A stretch of 64,000 bases of DNA from Cristatella mucedo (taxonomy: Eukaryota > Bryozoa > Phylactolaemata > Cristatellidae): positions 62,001 to 126,000 of the forward strand of contig WPIO01000175.1 of the NCBI GenBank assembly GCA_009760855.2. Reading direction: 5' to 3'. The notes beneath the pieces are model-generated. The model saw only the letters and a list, made by a program, of their open reading frames with translations, did no database searches and was not told the DNA's origin. This document shows, one piece after another, positions 25,095 through 36,597 of this stretch (position 1 is the first letter of the stretch; every line of letters starts with the position of its first letter). The position numbers and the translations under genes were made by a program.

Positions 25095-25374
25095 TGTGCC
25101 TTGCACGAAGAACGCCAGCACAGAACCAACACCAACAGTTTACTCTTCTACAGAGCAGAGGGAGCACGACTTCACTCGTCCCTCTCTCCCCACTGAATCC
25201 CCCTCCTCGCCCACGGCTGTTTTGGCCGACCCCGATGGTGAGTCCACCATCTAACTGTGGTTACCGGCCTGTCCAAACCGCACCACAGGCGGACCACAGC
25301 TATGCACCACTGGTGATGCTCCTGACAGCTGTTTAAGGAAGGAGCTTTACCGGCCTGCATATACTCAGACCACA
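25095..25374 (-). repeat. Candidate 3' LTR of the Ty3-like element
   Basis: On the minus strand this 280-bp segment begins TGTGGTCTGAG and ends AAGGCACA, the TG...CA ends expected of an LTR, and is preceded by the purine-rich AAGGTCAAGGGAGCG. It lies downstream of pol at the expected place. The matching 5' LTR is not in the window. Confidence 0.45.
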
Positions 25375-26840
25375 CGCTCCCTTGACCTTAAGGTTACAAG
25401 TTTCCAGCTGCAATGCGAGTAGAGCACTGTACCATCGTTGCAAACTCCCTTGTCCCCTGACATACAGATCAGTCCATGACGTAGTCGGAGAACCAATGTG
25501 GGTGCTGCAGTTCCGACCGCATGCGAAGCTGGTGGCCGCCCCTTTCCTCTGTCCCAGCATGCTCATCATCTCCGCCTCTTATCTAGGAGGGTGCTGGCAG
25601 CTGAGCCGGTAATACTGGCTCAGCGTCCGGAACTAACCTGACGTCCGACACATGTCTTCGGATTCCGTTCACCTCCACACCAAGGCCGTGAGTCCCCGAG
25701 GTCACAATCCCTTCCGGCCATTCTGATGTACACCGCGCATCGGCTGGTTTCACAAAAAAACCTTTGGCACGATGTGTATTAAATGGCAGATTGGGCGTTG
25801 CAGTGCTGTATCTTCTTTGGCTGGAGCTGGCACGGCCATTCATATGTAAATAACCGCCTGTGAGGCACGGTTTCGCCCTTTATCCCCTCCGTCGGCGCCG
25901 AACTGTACCAGTACACCATATCTAGTATTCCTCTACCGGTGAGAGCTGCCATGCCCTTGATAGTCCGATGCATGCGTTCGACGATGCCGTTGCCTCTCGG
26001 TCGGTAAGCACACCGGTAGACGGTCTCAACGCCCCAGCGTTCGCAGAGACGCCGAATTGCCTCAGATCGGAACGAGGCGCTGTTGTCCATCAGAAGCTGC
26101 GTGGGTGGACCTCTCTCTCGAAAGATTTGCTCCAGCACTCTGGTGATAAGGTGCACCTCTTCGCTAGGAATGGGCCGCCATAGCGTAAATCTGCTGGGCC
26201 CACAATCCACCAGCGTCAGATATTTTTCATTGCGGTAGTGCGTGACATCTATCGCAAGACGAGACCAGGGTTCGGTGACGTCAAGACTGCCTCGCTGCCA
26301 CGAAATCGGCGACGGATCCACTGATCTGCAGCGAAGACAGGAACGAACAATTCGTTCTACATCGGTTCTGCGGATGTTCGCATTAGGGTGACATAGCCTC
26401 GCCAGGTATAGCGTCCTGTCGACGCCCAGGTGGTGCATATTGTGGAATTGCTTGAGATCGATATTGGGAGCCGCCAAACTGACCTCGGGAGCCACGGCAC
26501 CGGTACAGCAAGTCGTGAACTTCAACCACCTTTGCGGTACTCGCGTCAGCTGGTCCGCTTTATTCTCCGGCGACCTTATTAGGCTGACAGTCGTCTCCAG
26601 ATTGCACTCCGTTATAATATCTCGGAATAGGCCCAATCGTCGTCGAGTTATCGCCTCTCCCATGCCGGTCCTCACGGGTTTATCCCCATCGATCAATGAC
26701 TTCAGCCAACCAAACACCGAAGTTGAATCAGTCACGATTTGGACTTTCTGAAGTCCCCAAGCAATAGTGATGTTAAGGCCTTTGATGACGGCTTCTAGCT
26801 CGGCGGTGTTTATATGCGAAGTATCGTCCGGCTTTTAGGC
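25375..26840 (-). mobile_element. Truncated Ty3-like LTR retrotransposon: RNase H end, integrase
   Basis: Main frame 26735-25779, extended upstream to about 26836 by the RNase H segment INTAELEAVIKGLN. From the GTG at 26735 it shows the RNase H Asp in TDSTSV, an HX3H...CX2C zinc motif (His98, His102, Cys133, Cys136) and an integrase core with Asp163, Asp217 and Glu253 (LAIDVTHY, LLMDNSASF, GNGIVERMHR). A frame change near 25805-25843 moves the C-terminal part to the frame ending at 25583. Gag, protease and RT are missing, cut off next to a family A tail. Best guess Metaviridae (Ty3 type); a BEL-like origin is less likely. Defective. Confidence 0.85.
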
Positions 26841-26864
26841 TTGAAATTAAAGGATTAGCTTGTA

Positions 26865-29800
26865 ATAATCACAATACTAATAATGTGATGCTTGCTAAAG
26901 CACCCTCAGAGAATTCAATCTCTTTCTCGGCGCTTAACGTTTTCTGGAAAGGAAACATGATTGAATAGTGATTGGCATCATGCTTGACAAACGACATTAA
27001 AAGCATGGATAGGGTAACGAACACATGGTCAGCATGCAGGTGGGTTAGTGGCAGCATGAACAGTTTCGAAACGCATGGGCGCATAAAGGACGGATCACAG
27101 GACCCGCTAAATGCTGTCGTAAATAGGTGCGTTTTCAATTGGTTTTTCTATAGTGTCAAGCCGTGACGCACGTCAGAAGTTGGTTCCGTGCTTTGGGAGC
27201 AGACAAATTAAATGTGCTGTCTCCAAGGGACGAGGTTTGTAAGAGGTATAGGTAAGCGGTTAATTTTCGAAAAGAAGGTGCTGCGAAGCTTGGCTTGGTG
27301 GAGAAATAGGTCTGATAGGTAGGCTGGAGCAAATGAATGAACGACATAAAAGTGAAAGACAAAACCTTGAATTCGATGCATTGCTTGACTGGTAGCCAGT
27401 GCAGGTCATCAAGAAGTGTTGTGATTTGGCAACTGTGAGGCTCAGAACATAAAAGCCTAGCTGCCGAGTTATGCATCAGCTGTAAGCACCTGATTGCACA
27501 TGCCGGTAGGCCAGCAATCAGTGTTACAGAAGTCAAGACCGGATGTCACAAATGCATGGATCAACCTAAAAGTAGTATCCCTATCGAAACCAACCTGAAT
27601 GTTAGCATTGTTATGTAGCTGAAAGCAGGCAGACTTGATTTTGGACTTGGCGTGTTCGTCTAATGAACGGTCACTTTGGAACACGATATCTAGATTGCAT
27701 GTAGATTCAGCAGAAGATATTCTGGCAAAGCCATTTTCGAGAGTTATTTTGTTTCAATATCTGAATCACATTTGGTTTAACCATAACTAGTAAGTTGGTT
27801 TTTACCATCATTCTATTTAAGCAAGTTTTTTGCCATCAATATGTGGATGTCATTAATACCTTCAGCAAGAAAGTTCAGGGAATTTAAGGTGCTCGAAGGG
27901 TGCGATGTATCAAAGCAAAGGTACTACTCAGTGTGATCTGCATAGAAGTGAGAGCCTAGGTTTCGCAAGGCAATCACACCCGCTAGAGGGAGAGTATAAT
28001 CTATGAAAAAAACCGGACATAGCACCGAGCCCTGCGGTACTTGAGCTTATAGCAAGGTTTGAAGTTTCAATGTATGAATTGAGCTGGTCTGCCACAACTG
28101 GTTCCAGTGTCTTTGATAGCAATGGTAGAATGTAGGCTGGGAGGTAGTTTCTCAAATTCTCTTGGTCTAGTGTAGCGGTCTTGAGAGGTGGCCTGACAAC
28201 AGCTTTTTTGAAAGGTGCTGGGAAACGACCTGAGGCCAATTACATATTAATAATTTTAGCTATTCATAGTACATTAGATCAATGCAAATTAGTTGCAGGA
28301 TATTGTGAATATGGTCCAAATGACTTGTTGTCTTCTTTGGTTGGGTATGAACTTCACGACGCGATCGCTACTGACTTGCTTGAATGTAGACATTGAGGTG
28401 CTGCAAGGAATGGAGGGACACCATTACGGGGGATGCTACCATCTCAGGAATAAACTCCCTGATCTTATCTATCTTCTCCACAAAGAATCTAGAGCACAGA
28501 TCAGCTAGATCATCACGTGGTCACCGGGTAAGGAGCTAACCGGAGAGCGGTTGAGAAGATTTTTGATCGTCGAAATTAGCATTTTCGGATTGTGCATCTG
28601 TGATTCACCAATTTTTTTTAGAAGCTAGACTTGGCCTTTGCTGGAATCAATTGGTAAGACCTACAGTAGTCCTCGAATGTCTGTCAATGGACAGTCATTA
28701 ATCATTGTGTGTGCTTTTTCAAGCTTTCTATTAGTAAGCCTAGCTAGTGTAATGTCTGCGGTAAACCGTGGGCCGTCTGGCCGAGGGCCCACTAGGTGCC
28801 TTGTCAGAGGTACAAACTCATCGAGCTTGACAGCTCGTGTCGTGTTGTAGCTATCTACCAATGATGACAGATCGGAGGTGGGACTGGGAAGCAGAGGGCA
28901 GGCAGATGTTCTCCCAGGAGTAGCATGTCATGAGTATTGAGGTTTCGTGATTCCCGTGTGATTTTAGAGGAGGAGGTGGGCACACAGAGTAAACTGGCTT
29001 ATATCTGCATGTGGTCAAATAAGCAGGATTTGGTAATAATTGCTGATGGAAAAGTGCAGGTGTATGAGAAAACTTGGTCGAGTCTGTGAGCTTTGATCTG
29101 AATAGGGCCATGCACATGAAGCCCTGGAGACGATGAGTCAGTCGATGCACAAAATTGGTGCTAAAGACGTCAAAACAGTTATCAAAGTGAATTTTGGATA
29201 CACCCATAATGCGGGAGATTCGATTTCTTCCATGCAGAATCGAAATGAGATCGAAGAAATCTGACATAAAGGATGATTTGGTACCCGCTGGGCGATAGAC
29301 TGCTGCCACCATCGGTAGATTGTTTTAGGGTGAGGTCAAGACAATCGATTCTGACGATTGCATCGAGGGTACGGCAAATGGCTCTAAGTTAAATTTCGAG
29401 CGCACGATAACAGCAACTCCACCTCCAGTTTTGATTGCTCTAGGGGTGTGAAATATTGAGAAACCAGTTGGGGTAACGTATTTAATGGTCGAGCAGTATC
29501 AATTTTAGCTAAGTTTCAGTTGAGGTGAGCAGGTCGAGACCATTTTCAAAAATAAGGTGTTTTACAAGGGGTTTTATAGCACATTGAGCAAGGTATTCAG
29601 AGGCAAGTGTTAGGTTCGGCCGCTGGGGTTCTATCAGGCCTGATGACTATTATGTTAGAGAGACTCACAGTGACGCACGTGGGGAGCGTGCTGAGCGGTT
29701 CGATACAATGCTAGGAATACCAGATGAGCGTGTACTCAGCTAGCAGTTTCTGCCAAATGAGCAGCATCTAAACTGGCGGCTCAGGCCACCACGGTGGCTC

Positions 29801-30020
29801 CGGGATATTTTCTTTTTTCAACGCATTATTCATGAGTCTAAGCAACACCATTAACATCTAGGAATGCATTCGATCTACGATGACTAAGTAATAATGGCTG
29901 GGCACGATCATAATTAGCATGCAGGTTACCAGCTGCCGGCGTAGCTAAGGCTACTGCATTGGGCATGAGACCCGGCACCCTGAAGCGATAAGCGTTTAGA
30001 TATCCATAGGCACGTAATTT
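26865..30020 (-). mobile_element. Long family A copy, endonuclease to 3' tail, internally deleted
   Basis: In transcript order: 5' region (30020-29640), endonuclease (29312-28851: MVAAVYRPAGTKSSF, FDLISILHG), linker, start of RT (NLRNYLPAYILPLLSKTLEP) and, after loss of the catalytic palm, the C-terminal block (27684-27156: FVTSGLDFCN, ACAIRCLQLMHNSAARLLC), 3' region, stem-loop and tail at 26870. Frameshifts and stops throughout. Confidence 0.88.
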
Positions 30021-30144
30021 CCAACGTGATACGGTCGAATAACAAACCGAATAACGTTAAACAGGTCATAGCTTTATTGTTTCCACGTACGATGTTCGCA
30101 AGAACTGCGATTTTAGTAAGAATTCTGCCAGACACAACGAAGGT

Positions 30145-31389
30145 GGTTCAGATCATATCTCAGTGGGAGACTCGAGAGAATTGACGTGAATAGACCAAGA
30201 TCATCCGAGTTACCTCTGAAATATGGAGTACCTCAGGGCTCCGTGCTAGGTCTGGTTCTTTTCACGGTTTATACTTTCCCTCTTGCTGATGTGATTGCCA
30301 AGCACAATCCAGGCTTTCAATTCTATGCGGATGGCACTCAGTTGTACCTTTGCTTTTATCCCTCCCAGCTTTCGAGCGCCTCAAATTCTCTCAACTCACT
30401 TGCTGCACGTAGTAACGAAATCCGCACATGTATGGCAACAAATTTTTTAAAACTCAACGATGATAAAACTAACTTACTAGTTGCGGGAAAACACAGTGTA
30501 AATCCGAAATTTGAAAGGCTGGCGGTCAAAATTGGCTCTGCTAGCATATCTACATTTGCTTCAGCTCGAAATACAGGTGTCATGAAATAAAGTAACCTTT
30601 CGCTAGGCTACCACATCAGCTCCACAGTCAAATATGCATACTTTCAGCTACATAGCGTTGCTAAAATTTGGCCATATTTAGATAAGGATACCACGTCTAC
30701 ATTGGCCAATGCATTTGTGACATCCCGACTTGACTTATGTAACTCGCCGCTTGCTGGCCTACCAGCCCGTGCAATCAGACGATTACAGCTTGTCCGAAAC
30801 TCTGCAGCTAGGTTGGTCTGCCGTGAACGTCCCAGTTGCCACATCACATCACTTCTCGCCGACCTTCACTGGCAACTAGTCAAGCAACGGATCGACTTCA
30901 AAGTTTTTTCGCTCACTTATAGGTCACTTCATTCTGTGGCTCCAGCCTATCTCTCAGTTGCACTCCCCCACCAGGCCAAGCATCGTACCCTACGCATTTC
31001 GGAATCCAAAAGTCTGCCAATACCTCGTACAAACCTCAAATCCTTTGGAGAACAAGCATTTAGTTCGTATGCTCTCAAAGCCTGGAACTCCTTCCCGACT
31101 TGCGTCCGAACACCCCCTGAATTGACCCCATTTAAATGAACTTAAAAACACAACTGTTTACGACAGCATTTAGTGGGTCCCTGTGTATTGTCCTCGATGT
31201 GCCTATGGGAGCTGATACTGTGCATGCTGCCACTAACCAAATTTGCACGCTTACCCAGTCACCCCTAACCACGTTGTTCATGTTGTTTGTCAAGCATGAT
31301 TTTACTCACGATTCAATCGCGTTTCCCTTTACAGCAAATGTAAAGCGACTAGGAAGAGATTGAGTTCTCGGTGGGGGCTTAATCAAGTG

Positions 31390-31428
<39 letters not shown>
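30145..31428 (+). mobile_element. Family A copy with AAGGT duplication and (ATT)n tail
   Basis: 5'-truncated in the RT palm. The frame 30186-30590 carries YGVPQGSVLGLVLF and the catalytic box as Y-A-D-G (30324-30335), a lost second Asp. 30702-31139 carries the C-terminal block. Ends with the stem-loop and about a dozen ATT units. AAGGT flanks at 30140-30144 and 31429-31433. Confidence 0.9.
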
Positions 31429-31429
<1 letters not shown>

Positions 31430-31433
31430 AGGT

Positions 31434-32084
31434 ATGTCAGCCAGCTCAAAGTCATCGGGACGAGAAGGGTACAACATATATCGCTATAAAGAAGATGCAT
31501 AGTCACCATAATTAAGTTTGGATTGCAGCGAACAGACATTAAGATCTCTCGATCATCTTGTAGCCGTATCGTGCGAAATATGACATCACAGCACTTCAAA
31601 TGTTCAGCCTACAATCATTCACCTGGCATTTAGTATGGATCTGCTATTGTGATAACGCTGGTGGTGCTGATCAAAGCTGCTGAAATCTCAGAGTACGAGA
31701 AAACAGCTTGTTCATTCTCTGTGCAGAAATCTATAACATCTACAGTTTTCGCAATAGCAAACTAGAACGATTTGTGACAATAAATTGCGGATTTGATAAG
31801 CTTAGCATTATCTAACCTTTTTCATCTTAAGTCGTCAGTAATGGCTAGGTTTTCGAGACCTGTTTTCTTTCAGCTGCCATTTCCATGGTGTCTAGTAAAT
31901 CAGAATCAGTCAAATCCGAATTACTTGCCCGTCTATATGTATATCGAGTTACCTTATTTTGACTTAAAGCTTACAAAAGGTGTGTACCTGAGCAAAATTT
32001 GACTCCCAGTCACCACTTACGCGACGCACAAGGTAGACGAGCTGAGCTGCAACGTTTGTCACCAACTGTCACCACACTCTGATT
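31434..32084. other. Unassigned sequence
   Basis: Open frame 31793-32002 lacks motifs. Confidence 0.4.
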
Positions 32085-32260
32085 GCAGAGGCCTGCAGTC
32101 CAGTAATCTTTGAGTTAATGAAGACGAGGAGACAGAAGGATACGAGTGCATGGAAATTAAGATGCAGTGTTTTGTCTAAGTAAGCCCGAATCTTAGCAAT
32201 GCTATGGAACTAAAATTAGCCGTAGATGACTGCAGAGCTGATGTTCCTAAGTGACCCTTT
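32085..32260 (-). mobile_element. Family A RT fragment, inverted partner
   Basis: Covers the same part of the element as the start of the next entry, in opposite orientation (GAGCTGATGT...against ACATCAGCTCC), so the two form an inverted duplication. Confidence 0.75.
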
Positions 32261-32261
32261 G

Positions 32262-33075
32262 TTGGTGACCACATCAGCTCCACAATTAAGTCTGCCTACT
32301 TTCAGCTACATAACGTTGCTAAAACTCGGGCTTGTTGAGATAGGAATACCGCATCCAAATTGGTCCATGCATTTGTGACATGCCGTCTTGGCTTCTGTAA
32401 CTCTGCTTGCTGGCCTACCGGCGTCTGCAATCTGACGCTTACAGCTGCTGCAAAACTCTGCAGATAAGCTTGTCTGACGTAAGCGTCAGAGCTGTCACAT
32501 CGCTCTGGTTCTCACTGACCTTCACTGGCTACCAGTTAAGCAGCGGATCGACTTCAAGGTTTTGTCTCTCACTTTTAGATCTCTTTATACTTTGGCGCCA
32601 GCCTACCCATTAGATCTACTTCCCCACCAGGCCATGCATCGCACCGCCTACTTTTCGGAAATTAACTGTTGACCAGTACCTCGTACAAAAATCAAACTCT
32701 TTAGAGACCGTAGTTTTAGTTCATAAGCTCCTGAAGCCTGGAACTCACTCCCAACTTGTGTCACGACATCCCCTGATTTTAACACTTTTAACACTGATTT
32801 GATACTTAAAAAGAAATCAAAAACGCACCTATTTATAACATCAGTTTTTGGGTTCCAGTGATTCGTTCTTCTTGTGCTCATGCGTGCTGACACTGTAGCG
32901 TACTACCACTAACCAGACTTGCATGCTGACCCTGTGCATGTCACCCTAACCATGTTATTCATGTTGTTTATCAAGCATGGTACCCCTCAATATTCTATCG
33001 TGGTTCCTTTGCAGCAAATATAAAGCGCCTTGAAAGATATTTAGTTCTCTGAGGGCGTTTTATCGTATGCATTGC
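32262..33075 (+). mobile_element. Family A copy, RT C-terminus to tail
   Basis: CACATCAGCTCCACAATTAAG through the C-terminal block to stem-loop AAAGCGCCTTGAAAGATATT...GAGGGCGTTTT. The tail is short. Confidence 0.88.
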
Positions 33076-33129
33076 TTTCGAACAGGATTATTAGATTTCG
33101 TGCCTATTCAATCTGAGATGGGCATAATG

Positions 33130-33570
33130 AGCAAATTTCAAGCATTTGGCTTATAAATTTCGGGATAACACATGCTACACCTACAAGTAATCAGTTAGTC
33201 CTACCATCAGTTAATTTAAGAAATTTTGGTGCCATCCCAGCAATGATGTCACCAATACAAGCTGCAAAGTAGTTGAAGGAATTTGACATGATGGATGGTA
33301 GGGAGGAATCAAAGCCTTGTTGAACTTGAGTGCCGTTTGCATAGACGTGAAGGCTTATGCTGCGCCTGCAATTACATCAGCAAGAGGGCGAGTATAAGCA
33401 TGAAAAGAACCGGAGGAAGTACCTAGCCCAGAGCGGGACCCATGCTTCAGTGTTTGAGAGCACTGATGACCCAAGCGATAGAATGCTTATGCAAGACTTT
33501 AAGAAGTCGCAGACGAAACCACTGAAAATATGTTTGGCCCTGCCATGGTATTTGCAAACGTTGAGGGCGC
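33130..33570 (-). mobile_element. Family A RT palm fragment, decayed
   Basis: Minus-strand match to the region around the Y-A-D-D box (compare 27800-27980 and 37160-37300), including GCAAGAGGGCGAGTATAAGC.. Confidence 0.6.
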
Positions 33571-33599
33571 GTGAAGAAGACCGCAAACCTTAAATTACG

Positions 33600-34150
33600 T
33601 TCTAGTGTGTAAATTAAATTAATGGCACTTCACGTGTGTAAATCCGTGAGCAGCATGCATAGAGTGTAAGCACGAACATATGCAGTAAGAAAAAATCACA
33701 AAGACCCGCCAAATGCTGTAATAGCAGGGCCATTTTCAACTTTTTTAATGACCTCATGTCAGGGGACGTCGTGGCGTGCATTAGCAGAGAATTACAGGCT
33801 TTGGGTGCATAATCACTTAAGGCTTAAGGTCACTAAAGGTCAACAACGGCTTAGAGCTTCGTACCAGATATTGCTATTCGATTCGAGTCAGAATTACGGT
33901 CTTTACGATTCTTTGGCGTGGTGGCGGAGTAGTTCGGACATGTAGGCTGCATCCAGAGAATGATTGGACCTAAAAACAATTAACAGAACGAAGTTGATAC
34001 GCTGCTTAATCTGGACCTTGTGCGCCTCGGCGAGAAACGGTGAGTGATTTGGCAACTGCGACACTCACGACAGAGCGGCCTAGCTGCAAGCTTGAGCACC
34101 AACTTGCAGCAACTCCTTCACAAATCAAAGCTCAACGGTCTCTAAATTGA
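33600..34150 (-). mobile_element. Family A 3' region and RT C-terminus, decayed
   Basis: Matches to AAAGACCCGCCAAATGCTG, the 'excised' RT C-terminal block and GATTTGGCAACTGCGACACTCACGAC.. The stem-loop is missing. Confidence 0.65.
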
Positions 34151-34554
34151 AGACATCCATTGATCAGGTAGCAAGGAGAAATCAATATAGCTGATACAAA
34201 ATCTTTGTTACTGCATTCAGAAGACTTTCAGCGTACCAAATTGTAAGCATTGATAAAGCTTACGATACTGCTGTAAAAAAGGTGGCAAAAATACACTGTA
34301 CGCTTCAGTCAGTGTGAGGTGGATGTTTTTATTCTTCCCGAGATTAAAATAGGATCTCAGTTTGGTTCGATAATTATCAAATACCTAATAGCTTGAAATC
34401 AAAATTATTTGGTTCTATTTAGGTCGTGAAAATATTTATTCCCCCCTCCCTCGCCCCTTAAATGATTGAGGACTGACAAATACTATGGAACCACAGGAAT
34501 CCTAAAATAGAACCAACTGTTTCATTTGAACAGCTTAATGCGAATGTACTCAGT
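34151..34554. other. Unassigned sequence
   Basis: Nothing recognised. Confidence 0.4.
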
Positions 34555-34690
34555 AAAATTGCCCAAAAATATATTAAGTTCTCTGAGGGCGCTATATCAA
34601 ATGTATTTTAAGAATGTGAATGATATGATTCATTTGTTTAAGACCTTAAGAGAACTTAATCTCTTTTCAGGCGCTTCACACATGCCACGT
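34555..34690. mobile_element. Two facing family A stem-loop remnants
   Basis: A plus-strand remnant (TTAAGTTCTCTGAGGGCGCTATATCAAATGTATT, 34575-34610) and a minus-strand remnant (CCTTAAGAGAACTTAATCTC...GGCGCTTCACA, 34640-34690). Confidence 0.65.
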
Positions 34691-34919
34691 TGCTCTAGCC
34701 CACGACCTCGGTCAGACCTTAATATAATTCATTTCATTTATATGATCATGTATCATTTATTATATTTATCAGTTATCATTCCTAGTCGGGGTGAGCATCT
34801 TAACCGCTATTGTTACGCTAACTTTTTACTAATGGTTTCAAGACGCGACTAAAAAAGCACTCAAATAAAGAGGACTCTTTTATCTATCACAGCTTAGATA
34901 TGATTTTAAAGTTTCATAT

Positions 34920-35048
34920 GGGACTTATAAATCATATTACTCACCATTCAATCGCGTTTCCCCTTGCAGCAAATGTAAGGCACCTAGTAAGTGTTTGAGT
35001 TCTCTGAGGGTGCTGTATCAAGTGCATTATTATTAACATTATTATTAT
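34920..35048 (+). mobile_element. Family A stem-loop tail insertion
   Basis: About 130 bases: ATTACTCACCATTCAATCGCG, stem-loop (GGCACCTAG...GAGGGTGCT) and ATTATTATTAAC tail. The stem shows paired C/G to T/A changes. Confidence 0.85.
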
Positions 35049-36379
35049 TCTAAAGGTTCCTGGGAAGGATTCCATTTTTAACCGCTCAAATTAAAATCTC
35101 GTGGTTATGAGTAATAGAAAAATGGTGTTTTCATCAAATTCTTTATCGCTTCTTGCAAAATCCAGTCATACTGATTACTGCTGTCGTTGCAAAACAAAAC
35201 TTCACTATTTAACATTCGTCTAACAGCGAAAAGAAGAGGATATCTGTAAGCGGATGTGCTACCTACGCTGGTAGTGTCCTCCTCCATCTAAATTCAAAAA
35301 TCTGCTGTTTATTGTTATTGTTACAAAAAAACTATATCCATGTATTTGCAACCATATATTTTCATTAAATGTATGCTTAATTTCCGTTTTTAAGTTCCAA
35401 TATGTACACCAGCCTAGTCAATATTACTTCAAGCATTGAACGTTTTCTTTGTTTGAAGTATCTCAGCAACTTTCACTGTTAAAGGTCTTCTGCAGTCGTA
35501 TTTATTTGTGGTCAATTGTGCTTTAGGTACAAATAGTAAATTTAGGTAGGCCTTAAACGATGCTTCAACTAGCTCAGTGCTATCTCATTAAACCTCTTAA
35601 AATTTCAACCTACGCAAAAAGCTTCGTATAGTTCAGTTAGTATACGGTTAGCTGATTATCTCCTGCATATTTGCAATGCTTGGAATTTCTTAGTACTTCA
35701 AAATTCTAAGACTCGGTAGAGTGTTTTGAAGAAAGGTCGGCAAGATCGAGCTCATGATAAGAGTTCTATTAAAAATGGCAGGTGGAACTTTCACTTTCTG
35801 ATTTCATCTTGAGCCGAGCATAGCATCCTACTCTTCAACATAAAAATTCTTATAATAAGGGTACTGAGTGGGGATGTTATTCTCCAGATAATTGGTACGC
35901 TTATTTAAATTTAGCGCATTTTTTTGATCAAATTTCTCCAAAGCATGTGGTTTTTCAATTAAGCATCTCAAAACCAGACCACGGAAACCTCATTGGCCAA
36001 TAGAGTACGCTTTCACATTTGTAATTAAATAACATTTTAATGATCAATACAGGTGTGTCAGGAAGAATGAAGATGCTTAGTTTAAGATTTCATTATTAAA
36101 CTTCAACTCACTTCTCTTTTGTGTAGTGAACGACACAACCAAACTAGCTCTTAACCAGACTAGCTGTCATATCACCTGCACATCGGTCGAAATAATAGAC
36201 TTTAGCTAGGTCCCTTCTTTTGAATAACTACTTACTGAGGTAGCAGGTGCCATAATCATTAAATTCTTGTGTGACTATATCCATGTTGATAAAATCTACC
36301 TAGGAGATTTACATTCACCAAGCTTTTTGAAACTTTATTTTCTATTTATTTTCTTGTTGAAATTTATTATTTTATAATG
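35049..36379. other. Unassigned sequence
   Basis: AT-rich; the frame at 35105-35287 has no motif. Confidence 0.4.
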
Positions 36380-36597
36380 AAATTAGTTATAATAACAAAG
36401 CCACATTTGATTCAGCACCCTCGGTGAACTCAATCTCTTTCTAGGCACTTTACACTTTTAGCAAAAGAAACACGATTGAATGGTTAGTGGTATCACGCTT
36501 GATAAACAACTAGAATAACATAGGGGTGACATGCACAGGCTCGGCATGCAGGTTTGGTTAGTGGCGCATGCACAGGGTCAGGTCGCATAAGCACATA
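36380..36597 (-). mobile_element. Family A tail fragment
   Basis: Stem-loop and 3' region cut off exactly where the next copy's tail begins. Confidence 0.8.

Noticed and set aside
25172-25612. Envelope-like or extra pol frames downstream of the integrase
   Set aside because: No motifs; position and ends fit non-coding LTR and spacer better.
32085-32400. Twin-priming inversion
   Set aside because: The two arms cover the same part of the element instead of consecutive parts.
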